Assembly: GCA_037957365.1 (NCBI GenBank)
Contig: JARHVA010000638.1
Span: 547,001-611,000 of the forward strand
Direction: 5' to 3'
DNA from: Torreya grandis
Taxonomy: Eukaryota; Streptophyta; Pinopsida; Cupressales; Taxaceae
Length of the DNA: 64,000 nt
Below, in pieces: positions 35,064 to 45,931 of the stretch. A program made the position numbers and the translations under genes. Numbering within the stretch: position 1 is the stretch's first letter; each line of letters begins with the position of its first letter. The notes beneath the pieces are model-generated. The model was not told where the DNA came from and did no database searches. It worked only from the letters and a program-made list of their open reading frames with translations.

Positions 35064-37176
35064 CTAGCAAAATTGAAAAGGAGATCAAATTTTGATAAAA
35101 AAATTAAAAGAGAAGATTAAAAAAATAAAGGCGTAATTATAAAACTCGTTTATTTTTTCCCAGACCTAGATGCCAACATGTACAGTGTGATTTTTGAGTG
35201 AAGAAGTAATGCATTAGATATGTCATTCAAAGATTGACAGATGCAGCCATATAGATCAAGGAGAAAATTAAAAGTATGCAAGATGAAGCTGGTGAGAAAA
35301 TCAAAGCACTGAGGTAATATCTCCATTTGTACAGTGGCTAAAAAAAAATATTTTTGGTAATGAATGCCTACAATTTGATCTATTAAGGCATAATATAAAG
35401 TTTGGTGCACTGTATGAGATTTGAGGCTTCCAAACAGATATTATTGAAATTATTTTGCATCACATTTTGATTATTAATTCTCAGCCAATGTTTTGAAAGG
35501 GAAGTATAAAAAAAGGGCTTTCACATGCATATGCCAAAGAGGAAATAATGATCTAAAAACATAGATAAATATTTTTGTATGCCCCTGTAACAACTTTTAT
35601 GGCCTTTTCTTGAAATTTAAGAGTTTCAAAAAATTTACAAGCTTGAAATTTGTAGCAATACGGTGCAATAGTATGCCCTGCTATGCTAGAAGGAAAAAAA
35701 GAGCAGTAGTGTTTTCAGTGTGCTATAAGGAAATAAAATACAAAAGTATTTTCCTTTATTTGTTCAATATTTTATTTCCAATGTTCTTTTATTTTGGACC
35801 CACCAAAGGAAGAAAGGCATAGCAATTTACATGCAAGTAAAGCAAGGTGGATAGATTACTTTTGGTAGTCACTTGTTACTAGGGAGGTCAAGAGTTCAAC
35901 CTTTGAAAGTGTTAAAAAATATTGTTTTTCAAAGAGGTTATTTGAATTAATTGTGAAAACTAGGAAAATATGCACCTAATGTGATCATTTTCACCATATT
36001 TTGAACACACTATCATATTATTTTGTCAAAGTTACTTTTTTGGAAACTAGACTCAGATAGCTTTTCAACAAGTATAAACAAGGAAGGCTCCATCATGTCT
36101 TGCTATGATATTTTAATCCCCGTAAACTAGCCAAATTTTCTAAATTAACATTGAGGGGGGGTCTGCCTAGCTTGACAGAGGAGCAAAATTTCAAACTGAC
36201 ATATCTTCTACATACAGTGGCCAAATTCTTCATATGACCACTCATTTTTCCTAAAAATAGATTTATAAGATCATCAAAGTGAATAATTTTTTATTTAGGC
36301 ATGCGTAAATTTTTTTTTATATGTTTTCAATAAATTATGCATTATAATAAAATTGAGTGCATTTTTGATGGAATCTGACACCCCAAGTTTTTTCTCAAAA
36401 TGGTAAAAATGTGTTGTATACATCAAACAAAGATAGTAACAACATGTCTCACCGCTTGTGTTATTAGTGACGATGGTGTTGCATTTAGGCGTTTACAGGT
36501 CCCTAAGGATCTAACAGGGTAAATAGAGCCAACTGGAGGTTGGAGGATATTTTCCCTTCTCTAATTCACTATTCACTTGGAGTATGGGTTCACTATTAGG
36601 ATAGAATTTTTGGTTTGTGTTTTTACTTTCAATTCTATTTTTGGCTTTTTATATCTAATATTCATGACATAGAGAGGATAAAGTAGTTTGAATTTTTTTT
36701 TATGTTGCACAGCTTCTCATCTCTCATCTGATAGCGGAAGATATTGCATAGTGGCTTTAGATCAGTCATTGGTGGTTGTATGAGTTAGCATTAGATTTGC
36801 TAGCATTTTTAGTGTTGAGAAAATACGTGAGATGTTGGCATTTGTTGGGCATCTAAGAGATGTGCCATATAGAGTATTGGAGGATCACTTAGATGGGTTC
36901 CTATGTGGGTCGATGTAGTTAGATAGGATTTGATCAAGTTCTACTATAGTATAGTATGATGATCATAGAGGATGAGTAGGCATTGATCTTGTTCATCAGC
37001 ATTTTATGCCACAACTCATAAGGTGCCACAACTCATAGGGTGGGCTTTTGTATGGAGCGGCATCAGCTTTGATCAGTACCATGATGTACAGTGTGCTAGT
37101 TTTTAAATGTAGTAGAGATTCATTGATGACTTCATAGTCATTGCTCCAGATCTTCAACATCTTTACCCCTTTGGAT
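35064..37176 (+). other. Non-coding interior of the small LTR element
   Basis: No capsid, protease, integrase or RT motif in any frame. Short ORFs (35150-35410 on -, 35610-35822 on +) have no family resemblance. The stretch 36400-37180 is somewhat richer in G+C than the rest but has no open frame. Confidence 0.5.
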
Positions 37177-37187
37177 CAAGGGGGGTT

Positions 37188-37432
37188 TGTTGAATATTTG
37201 ATCCAAGGTTTATTATGTATTAGCTTTAATTATTATAGTTAGTAATTTTATAGGATTGTTATTATCTTCGTCAGTTCATGAAAATTGGTTACATCCTGTA
37301 ACCATCTATAAAAGCTTTATATGCTTTTATCCTTCTTTATAAAACTATCTAAAATAATACAATACAATATTTCATGGAAAAGAATTCATGATATAATTTT
37401 ATTGGTTGTTCATGCTGATATCAAAACCAACA
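37188..37432 (+). repeat. 3' LTR of the small LTR element, with PPT at 37177-37187
   Basis: 245-bp copy of the 5' LTR, preceded by the G-run TCAAGGGGGGTT. Confidence 0.8.
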
Positions 37433-38060
37433 ATAGATTGGTTATGGGTCAAGTCCAAGAGGAGTTACAGGGTTACACGACATGAAAAATGATCAAATAA
37501 AAAGACTTAAAGTAGAGGATTTTGTAGAACATATGAGGGAAGTGGATAAGCAAGTGTGTAAACAGTTGGAGAAGAGTGGTGCATAATACAAAAAACACAT
37601 AGACATGAAGAGAAGAGAAGAGAAGAGAAGAGAAATGGAATTTTGGGTTGGATACTTAGCCTCGTCACATTTAAGGAAAGAGTGATTTCCAAAAGGCATT
37701 TATGTTAATTTGAAATGGAAAAATATTAGATCATGTAAAGTGTTTCAAAGGTTTGTGAAGAATGCATATGAAGTATAATTACCTGGAGGGATTGACATAT
37801 CACCTATTTTCAATGTGGTTTATTTGTATCCACATTATGAAGGATAGAGTAGTGAACATAAAATCATAGATTATGAAGAAACAAATTGGAGATATTAGAT
37901 GCCTAAAAAGGAATACAATGAAGTGAAACAAGTGATTGACATGCAACTTATAAAAACTAAGCAAAAAAGGAATAACATAATATTTAATAAAGTGTAAAGG
38001 CCAAGTAATAGAAGATGAGACATTAATAATCACATTTTAAGTTACAAAATAAGGAATACC
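37433..38060 (+). pseudogene. Gy4 integrase C-terminus and chromodomain
   Basis: The frame resumes after the insertion: YGSSPRGVTGLHDMK, then VEDFVEHMREVDKQVCKQL (37500-37560), which is the region after the integrase core. Next comes GGIDISPIFNVVYLYPHYEG (37785-37845), the stretch before the chromodomain. A broken chromodomain follows, with VKGQVIEDETLI (37990-38030) in place of the usual V-K-W-K-G-x-x-x-E-D-A-T-W. An AGAAG microsatellite (37607-37634) has disturbed the frame. The chromodomain would steer insertion toward particular chromatin. Confidence 0.65.
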
Positions 38061-38327
38061 ATTAGCAGAGGTAGGAGGCACATGAGTAAGATATCATGTT
38101 TTTTTGGTTATCCAGAGTGCATGATGTAGGAACATTCGAGTTCATGTACAATCTTAAATCAACCCAAAATATGATATTTTAGAAAATTTGTCTAAGTTTT
38201 ATTTTGTTCAAGTGTCTTATCATGAATATTTATTTTTGTAATTTTGCACAAGTATTTTATGTTGTGAAAGCCTTCTTTATGTTGTTTTGAGCCACATTTG
38301 TGTGTGTGTCTTGTGTAGTTTTGTGTA
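38061..38327 (+). other. Gy4 3' untranslated stretch before C3
   Basis: No coding frame. It ends in T/G-rich sequence (TGTGTGTGTCTTGTG) where C3 begins. Confidence 0.4.
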
Positions 38328-38863
38328 TGTTAGGAATAAATCAGAAATTGATGTGGAATAATTTCATAGAATTGCAATAATAATAGATATGAACAGATAT
38401 GTAGAAAGATTATAAATAAATATGTAAAACAAGAAGACCAAATTTAACATGGTTCACCCAATATGGGCTACATCTACCAAGAAACACTTGCTCAAAATTT
38501 ATTACAAACCACAAGAGTACAATCCACTCTCATATCTATCTTCTCACAATTACAATGCACAAACATTGTTTATAGTTATGCTCAACAAACCCTCTTGAAT
38601 TCACACCTAAATTCACACACTCTGTTCTTCCTTCTTAAACCCTTGTTCTTATGATGTATTACCTATAAAATATTCATCTATACATAATACATCAACAAAG
38701 TGGTATTCAAAATAATAGGTACCAAAACCATGGGCAAAGTCAACCCAAAAAATGGTTTCCTATTAAAGGGTGTCCAAAAAATACATATAGAGTGTATAGT
38801 ACATTTTAAATATATAGTATTTAAAATACATTGTAATTTAGAAATAGGATCCACAACACAACA
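38328..38863 (-). repeat. C3 3' LTR, 536 bp
   Basis: Starts TGTTAGGAATAAATCAGAAA and ends CCACAACACAACA. Matches 42767-43309 with scattered differences. The PPT (TCTAAGTGGGAGATT on the minus strand) abuts it. Confidence 0.85.
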
Positions 38864-38889
38864 ATCTCCCACTTAGAGACTGATTTCTT

Positions 38890-40399
38890 CTGAGCAAGCT
38901 TCTCAACCTTTCACTATCATCTGTGAAGGCCAATTGAAACTAAACATAGCTTTAGTTTCTACCTTGTAGCCACCTTGGTCATCATGTCTATAGGATTCTA
39001 ATTGGTATGAATCTTTTCCAGATTCAACTTCTCTTCCTTCAAATTTGTCTTGATGAAATGGTAGCTCAACTATATATGCTTCATCTTAGAGTGGAAAGAG
39101 GAGTTCTTTGTTATATGTATAGCACTCTGACTATCACTATATAGATTCCCTTCCTCCTGCTTATGCCTCAACTCTTCAAACAACTATTGTAACCAAATCA
39201 TTTATTTTCTTTCCTCTGTAGTAGCAACATACTCAATCTTCATGGTTGACAAAGCGACAAGTTTATGTAGTCATGAAATCTAGCTCAGTGTTGTGTCACC
39301 TACAGTAAATACATATCCTATTGTACTCCTCCTGATGTCTAAATTTGCAACCATGTCTAAATATACATTACCACACAAAGTGGTGTCTAATCCACCAAAG
39401 CTTAAAACTATCCCCATGGTCCCTCTTAAATAGAGAAAGACCCACTTCACTACCTTCCAATGTTCTCTACCTAGATCACTCATATACCTACTTATTGCTC
39501 CCACTACATGGGCAATATCTGGCCTAGTGCATACCATGGCATACATCAAGCCACCAATGGTTGATGAGTAAGGTACATGTGACATTTGGATTCTCTCCTC
39601 CTCTATCTTAGGATAGTACTCCTTTGACAACTTGAAATGGCCTGCCAAAGGAGTCCCAACTAGTTTAGTATTTTGAATACTAAACCTTTCCAAGACCTTT
39701 TTAATGTACTATTCCTAGGATAAATTTAGCTTTCATTTTTTCCTATCTCGAGTTGTTCTTATACCAAGGATTTATTTTTCTTCTCCCAAATCCTTCATAT
39801 CAAAGGAATTACTAAGTTGTTCCTTGAGTATATTCATTTCCTGCATATTCTTACCTATAACTAACATGTCATTTACATATAAACAAAGGATAATGTAATC
39901 ACCATCATCAAACTTATTAATATATATGCAGTGGTCTGAATGACACCTAGAGTATCCCTACTCCATAAAACTTTCAAATTTTTTGTGCCACTATCATGGA
40001 GCTTGTTTAAGCCATACAAAATATTCTTCAATTTGCACACCATGTTCTTTCTTGTGACCTCATATCCATATGGTTGTTCCATATACAAGTCTTCCAAATC
40101 ACCATGAAGGAATGCAGTCTTCACATCTAATTGCTCTAAGTGCAAGTCTTCCACTACCACTATCTCAAGAACAATCTTAATAGAAGTCATCTTTACCACT
40201 GGATAAAAATCTCATCAAAATTGATTCCCTTCTTTTGCGCAAACCCCTTTACCACCAACTGGGCCTTGTACCTTTTCTTGCCTCCATCATCCTCTTTAAT
40301 TCTGTACACCCACTTGTTCTTCAATGCTCTCTTACCTTTAGGTAGATTTACCAAATCCCAAGTCTGATTTTTCATGAGAGACTGATGCTCCTCATACAT
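38890..40399 (-). pseudogene. C3 reverse transcriptase and RNase H
   Basis: Fragments give the copia RT start (NQTWDLVNLPKGKRALKNKW, 40399-40193), EDLHLEQLDVKTAFLHGDL (about 40155-40095), and an active site reading YVND instead of YVDD (39879-39868, a G-to-A change). Then come GTPLAGHFKLSKEYYP and MYAMVCTRPDIAHVVG (39693-39280). RNase H follows with the first Asp block altered (VYLDMVANLD) and a YSDSQSAIHITKN block near 39120. At least four frame breaks. It would copy RNA into DNA if intact. Confidence 0.8.
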
Positions 40400-40573
40400 A
40401 ACTTGTTCCCACTTCTTCTTGACATCTACCTGTATTGCTTATTCAAAGCACTCTAGCTCTCCATTGTTAGTGAGTAATAAATAATTAAAATATGGAGAAA
40501 AATTTTCAGGTTCCCTTATTACCCTAGAAGACCTTCTCACCACAGGAGTTTGGGGTTCTTGTGGATTAGGCAC

Positions 40574-41638
40574 CTAAACTAGTTGCTTGGACATTTTATC
40601 ATCTACAATGTCCTCCAATATTATGTACTCTTTTCTAGAATCCTCTTTTTGATCTTGTAACTGTTGTTTATACATGACTTTTTTATTAAAGACAACATCC
40701 CTAAACCAAAATATTTTATTTTCCTTAAGACTCCAAATCTGAAAACCAAAGTCATCCTCACCATAACCAATAAAGGTGTATTTTTTAGACTTAGCCTCTA
40801 ACTTGGTCCTATCATCCTTATCAATATGAATGAAGGCTTCACAGCCAAATATTCTAAGAAATGAATAATCAACCTTCTTACTAGACCAATCTTCCTTAGG
40901 TATGCCTCCATCCAAATCAAATGAAAGACCTCTATTTATTAGATATACTATCATGTTTACTGCTTCTACCCAAAACTATAGAGGCAGTCCTGCATGCAAC
41001 CTCATACTCCTAGCATGCTTCATGATAGTCATGTTCATCCTTTCTGACACTCTATTCTATTGTGGAGTTCTTGAAACCATCTTTTATCTATGAATTCCAT
41101 TCCTTGAATATTAATCAAAAAATTCATTGCTACAATATTATCCACCATTATCTGACTTGAGACATTTTAACTTGAGACCTGTTTCATTCTCAACCAAGGC
41201 TTTCCATCTTTTAAACATATCAAACACATCATATTTTCTCCTAATGCCATACACTCAAAAAAATTTAGTTGTATCATCAATAAAAATGACATAATAAGAT
41301 GACCCACTAATATAAAATACCTAAGCCGACCCCCATACATCTAAATGAACCAGCTCCAACTTATTCTCCTTCCTTGTAGGTCCAACCTTGAGAAATTTTA
41401 CTCTTTTATATTTTTTGTACACACAATCTTCATAAAAATCTAAATAAAACCCTTTAAATTTGAGCAATTGATCCTTCAAATTTTGCATAGACTTTTGGCT
41501 CATGTGATCAAGCCTGTTGTGCCATAAAGTTGCATCTGCATCTATAGCAACTAAATTACAATAATCAGCACTAGTTGATAAATATAGGGTACCAACCTTC
41601 TTACCTCTTGCTACCACAAGAGAACCCTTGGTCACCAT
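40574..41638 (-). pseudogene. C3 integrase
   Basis: The pre-integrase zinc region keeps WHNRLDHMSQKSM but its CxxC reads YEDC. The first catalytic Asp is in LVHLDVWG (end of the 41638-41321 frame). The second lies in LKCLKSDNGG (about 41165-41150). The Glu block is readable as SERMNMTIMKHAR with stops nearby. The C-terminal part (40954-40574) has FLRIFGCEAFIHIDKDDR and YTFIGYGEDDFGFQIW, typical of copia integrase tails. Multiple stops. Confidence 0.75.
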
Positions 41639-41656
41639 AAAACATTCACTATCTAG

Positions 41657-42060
41657 TTATCCTATGGATACCAAATTTTGTCTCAACTTAGGCACATGCC
41701 TGACATCCTTCAGTAACCAAGTGTTCCCATTCTGGATCTTGATTTGAACACTTCCTTTTCCTACTATGGTGTAAGTCTCATCATCACCAAGGTAAACATG
41801 TCCAAAATCTCCTTGAACATAATCAATAAAATAATGCATATATGGTGTAGCATAAAAAGAAGCCCCTAAATCTAAAACCCAAGACTCAACAATATTATCA
41901 ATGGAAAGAATTGATGCATCCTAACAAACATTACCTATTTCCACATTCACCTCCTTGGTGTCTTCCTGTTCTTATTCTGAATAGACCAAAAATCCTTCTT
42001 CACATGCCAAGTCTTTCCATAGTGTCAGCATACCATCTTAGCCCTTGATTTTGACCTTCC
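41657..42060 (-). pseudogene. C3 gag zinc knuckle and protease
   Basis: The knuckle (about 42035-41985) reads C-stop-H-Y-G-K-T-W-H....F, so two of three Cys, the Gly and one more codon are changed. The protease site reads SWVLDLGASFYATP (about 41895-41850): the D-S-G triad is D-L-G after a C-to-T change, with the catalytic Asp kept. The downstream block FGHVYLGDDETYTIVGKG is open (41839-41657). The protease would mature Gag-Pol. Confidence 0.7.
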
Positions 42061-42122
42061 AAGATCATTTAACTTTACACACTTTCATTTTCCTCTAAAC
42101 TTTTGTCTCCCTCTACTCTCCA

Positions 42123-42691
42123 TCACCAAACCATCACCTGAAGTAGAAGTCTCTCCATGACATCCTCAAACTTCAACTTGACATTATTAGAGATCGAGTT
42201 GCTCACAGCCATTACCAAGCTATTCCAACTCTCTAGTAAGGAACACAAAATAAGCAAAGCCCTAACATTATCATCAAAATTATTTTTTATAGAATTTAAT
42301 ATACTCATAACCTAATAAATTCATTCAGATAATCGGAAATTGAACTATTTTTAGACATATTCATATTAAATAAATTTTTCATTAAAAATATTTTATTAAA
42401 AGCAAAGGGTTTCTCATATAACTTCCCTAAAGAATTCATGAGACCTTTCATGGTCTTTTCTTGTGATATATTAAATGTGATCAAAGATACAAGGCATAAC
42501 CTAATGGCCCCAAGTACTTTCTTGCCAAGCAGCTCCCAAGCCTCATCTGTCATACTCACTGGTTGCTTTACTTTTCCTCCCAGTGGAGCATAGAGGTCTT
42601 TTTGATAGAGGTAATCCTCCATCTGTATCTTTCATAGACCAAATTTTTATCTGTTGAATTTTTCAACATTTGATCTGTGATCATCAGCCAT
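42123..42691 (-). pseudogene. C3 gag
   Basis: It begins at an ATG at 42691 (MADDHRSNVEKFN), then an open stretch 42622-42305 with MEDYLYQKDLYAPLGG, WELLGKKVLGAIRLCLV and LYEKPFAFNKIFLMKNLF. It continues in another frame, 42308-42123, with DDNVRALLILCSLLESW and the SNNVKLKFEDVMERLL end. This is the UBN2-type gag of TNT1-like copia elements. It aligns with C4 gag (63963-63442). One frameshift at about 42306 and a few upstream stops. Confidence 0.8.
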
Positions 42692-42752
42692 AGCTCCCAC
42701 TTGAACTAATAACCCTTCCTGTTATTCAACACTTTAGTAAATACAACCTAAA

Positions 42753-42764
42753 GCTCTGATACCA
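42753..42764 (-). other. C3 primer-binding site (tRNA-iMet)
   Basis: TGGTATCAGAGC on the minus strand, two bases from the 5' LTR end. Confidence 0.9.
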
Positions 42765-42766
42765 GT

Positions 42767-43309
42767 TGTTAGGAACAAATCAGAAATAGATGCGAAATAA
42801 TTTCACAAAATCTTAATAATAATAATAATAGATAAGAACAGAGATGTAGAAAGAATAAAAATAAACATGTAAAACAAGAAGACCAGATTTAACTTGGTTC
42901 ACCCAATATGGGCTACATTCACTAATAAATACTTACTCAAATTTTATTATAAGCCACAAGAGTATAATCTACTCTCAGATCTATCTTCTCACAATTACAA
43001 TGCATAATTATTGTTTGAATCTACACTCAACAAAGCCTCCTAAATTCATACCTGAATTCACACACTATGTTCTTCCTTCTCGAACCCTTGTTCTCATGAT
43101 GTATTACCTACGAAATATCCATCTATACATAATACATCAACATATCAGTATTAAAAAATAATAGGTACCAAAACCATGGGCAAAGTTAACCCAAAAAATG
43201 ATTTCCCATTAAAAAGATTTTAGAAAATACATATAGAGTGTATAGTACATTTTAAATATATAGTATTTGAAATACATTGTAATTTAGAAATAGGCTCCAC
43301 AACACAACA
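42767..43309 (-). repeat. C3 5' LTR, 543 bp
   Basis: Starts TGTTAGGAACAAATCAGAAA and ends CCACAACACAACA. Contains a short (AAT)n run at 42812-42830. Confidence 0.85.
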
Positions 43310-44290
43310 TTGTAGCCTAAAAATTCTCATATGTTTTTAATTTTATGTGCATATTTTTTTCAGGTAGTTGTATTTTTTATTTGTTTAAATAATATTGCAA
43401 AGCTTTACGCAATAAATAGTGTTAACCTTTTGTGCAAGTGCAATTTTATAGATATTTACAGAGTCTTTTCATAAGTTTGGGACAACTTATAGAACATCAG
43501 AGTTGTCATTATTTTCAACATAAGAAACATAGTGGGTGAGATTTATTGGAGGAGTTTTTTCTTCACTATGCAAGTTGTGTGATGATATGCTAGTCATGAC
43601 AAGCATGCGGTATTATCTATTAATGTTCTTAGCAGACATGAGGATCATCTGGGAAAATATTTTAGTGCATTTTTTCATTAAAAATTATTGTGACTTTGTG
43701 TGAATTTATTCATGTGTAATTGGTTGGTGCAATGTTCTTATGATGTGTTATGAAGGGAACCATTGCTGACTATTTGACATTTAATCCCTTGGATCATGGG
43801 AAGTGGATATATATTCATTTAATATTTTCGCATGTGATGTTTTAAGACATGATGTGTTAAGTTGTAATGTGTTGGTGCCTTGGAATTACGAGAGACATTT
43901 TATATTTATGGTGCTCTAAGGTGTGTTAAATGTGGCTAATGGGTTTTAAATCACTTAATGTAAGTAGGTGGGTCTTGGACCTATATAAGTATGCCCCTAT
44001 ACTTATGCAAGGGATGTTGGCCAAAGCATTGGAGTTTAAAGATAATTCTAATTGATTGTTTTTAAAATTAGGCTATACTTTCAAAGACCATGAGTTAGCA
44101 AGTAAAGATCTACAAAGTTAGTGTTGTAATGCATCTTGTTATGAGATTGTGGTGTCATTGTGATTGTTGTGCCTAGTTTATTTTTTTTGTTTGAAATATA
44201 ATAAATATTTGAATTGTATTGTCACTATATTATGAGGGTTGCATGTTCTAAGGCATATTTTGATTGAGACCCCTAATTACAACTGCATCA
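43310..44290 (+). repeat. Gy4 3' end with probable LTR
   Basis: After C3 the sequence turns to LTR-like non-coding DNA. It has a purine-rich GGGTGAGATTTATTGGAGG tract (43532), a TATA box (CTATATAAGT, 43981-43990), an eight-base hairpin just after it (ATAAGTAT...ATACTTAT, 43985-44006) and AATAAA-like signals near 44200. No second copy is in the window because the 5' part of Gy4 is lost, so the LTR call and its ends are inferred. Confidence 0.45.
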
Positions 44291-45209
44291 TATTTTCTCA
44301 TCTTCAATAAAAGAAACCTCCCCTATTAATAGAAGAGGGACTTTGTCCCTTCACTATTGCAAAACCCCATACTTTGTTTGACACCAAAGTATTTTTCTAA
44401 TAGTTCTTTGCATCCACCATGGAGCATAATTTTTCTTTATGTGTCACTTAAAAAATTCCAAAACTTTTCTTAGTCAATGACCATCCTTAAAAACCCTCCT
44501 ATACTCCAATAGAATATTTATTAGGTTTAATAAATCCAAGATGATATTGCAAGTGACTTGAGGAGATTTGGATGGGAGAATTGAAGAAGCATTACGCATT
44601 TTCAAGTTGTTGATGTTCTACTAGATGAGGAAGAGGAAAGAGCTGATATATCTAACCAAATTCCTAAATAATAAGCTCAAATTGTGACCCATAGATATAT
44701 CCAAAGAAGAATAAAAATTATTTTGTTTCCTAAACTATATGCTTTTATTTATCCTAGATGAAAAAAAAACATTCACAAGCTCTACTCATGTCTTGGAAAT
44801 TTTGACCCATTATTAGATTTCTAAAAAGTTTTCAACTTCAAGTTCAACCATGAGAAGAGAAAAAGAATAAAAAAATCAACTAGTATTTCCCCTATCCCAA
44901 AAAAAGAAGAACGAGAAAAAGGGGAAATTTTTTTAGTAGGGTTGTAGCTCTTTTAGGAACCCTTTTTCCAAAAGTCCTAAACTTATGAAAGATGGTTGCA
45001 CTTATTCCTTGGGGTGCACCTATTAATCTATTGAGTTCGGGAGCTCAGCACAATGAGATACCAAGGCAATCTAAAAATAATTTTGCTAGGTTCATTTGAG
45101 ATGGAAAATAACATCTTGATGAAACATATCAACATTCATTATCGCATGCATTATTTTATGAGTGCAATAAGAAGATGTATCTATATGATTATTTGTTGAG
45201 ACTATGTGT
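44291..45209 (+). other. Leader or N-terminal part of a gypsy gag, mostly unreadable
   Basis: No clean frame. Directly upstream of the gag block at 45210, so it probably belongs to that element. Purine-rich patches occur at 44880-44930. Confidence 0.35.
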
Positions 45210-45515
45210 GAGAATGCAGTTGAATGGTTCTACCATCTTGATATTGGTAGCATTAGAAATTGGGAAAATATCATAATTAAGTTATTGGTGATATTTAAGC
45301 ATGCATAAGATAGTCTTGCACTCCTTGCCCAACTGTCCCAAATCAAGAAAGAATCTCATGATCCCATAAGAGAATTTTTGGCCCACTTATGTAAGTTTGT
45401 TGATAAAATAATATTAGCCTTAAAACCTACAAAGTCTATGTAATTATGCTTCTTTGTAACATCCCAAACTCATGATGTAAGCTTCTTCCTTAGGAGGAAT
45501 CATGTCAATGCTCTT
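45210..45515 (+). pseudogene. Ty3/gypsy gag fragment cut by Gy2
   Basis: The plus strand reads ENAVEWFYHLDIGSIRNWEN, then LLAQLSQIKKESHDPIREFL, then AHLCKFVDKIILALKP. This is the W-F..L..GSI..W......L....Q.K.E....REF pattern of the Ty3 gag capsid domain. Two stops interrupt it. It ends exactly where the Gy2 3' LTR begins (45516), so Gy2 inserted into this gene. The rest should lie beyond the window. Confidence 0.65.
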
Positions 45516-45931
45516 TGGCTAGCAGCTGATTCACAATCGGATATACTTCTCTTGATCAAAATGAACATGAAGAGTAATAATGGATCTGTACCTTCTACCT
45601 CATTTAAATGTTTTAGATTATGGTAAAATCAGGTTTTGAAGGGGCCCCAAAACCCTAGTACAAGGAAAAAAGATAGAGCATCCAAAAACACAGATAAAGT
45701 CTAAAAACTACTACAAGGAAGTAGCAAAAAATAGGTTTTTAATGGACCTGAAACCACCCGAAAGACCACCGGTCACAACCTAGATAAACAGAGATCTGGT
45801 AGCACCTAAGACAAAGGAAGACAACAAGAAAACAAAGAACTGGACCAGATTCTTAACCAACAGGAGGAACCAGATTATTCATCCAGTTCCAATATCATTT
45901 TCATGGTTTCTTTTTCTTTCAGAACAGTATC

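Larger units (their letters stand above)
34826..37432 (+). mobile_element. Small non-autonomous LTR element (LARD/TRIM-like), 2.6 kb
   Basis: Direct repeats at 34826-35050 and 37188-37432 share the same start (TGTTRRATATTTGATCCAAG) and end (GATATC...CCAACA). A tRNA-iMet-like primer site (GTGATATCAGAGC) follows the first and a polypurine tract (TCAAGGGGGG) precedes the second. The 2.1-kb inside has no gag or pol motif. It splits the Gy4 integrase. No clear target duplication is left (TCAAA against ATAGA). The LTRs differ by a roughly 20-bp insertion and scattered substitutions. Confidence 0.8.
38328..43309 (-). mobile_element. C3: decayed full-length Ty1/copia (Tork/TNT1-like)
   Basis: LTRs of about 540 bp (38328-38863 and 42767-43309), a perfect primer site on the minus strand (TGGTATCAGAGC, 42764-42753) and a PPT (38880-38864) define it. 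Gag, protease, integrase, RT and RNase H remnants follow in copia order. Flanks GTGTA and TTGTA are a probable target duplication with one change. Frameshifts, stops and active-site losses make it inactive. Its LTRs lack the ACCGAC palindromes of C2 and C4 but protein similarity to C4 is high. Confidence 0.85.
33060..44290 (+). mobile_element. Gy4: decayed chromovirus (Ty3/gypsy), twice interrupted
   Basis: Plus-strand RT, RNase H, integrase and chromodomain remnants occur in pol order at 33.09-34.83 and 37.43-38.05 kb. A TATA-bearing, LTR-like stretch lies at about 43.5-44.29 kb. A 2.6-kb LTR element (34826-37432) splits the integrase and C3 (38328-43309) splits the 3' untranslated part. A chromodomain after the integrase defines chromoviruses. 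Gag, protease and the front of RT are missing where Gy3 abuts. Frameshifts and stops are frequent, so it is older than either insertion. Confidence 0.7.
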
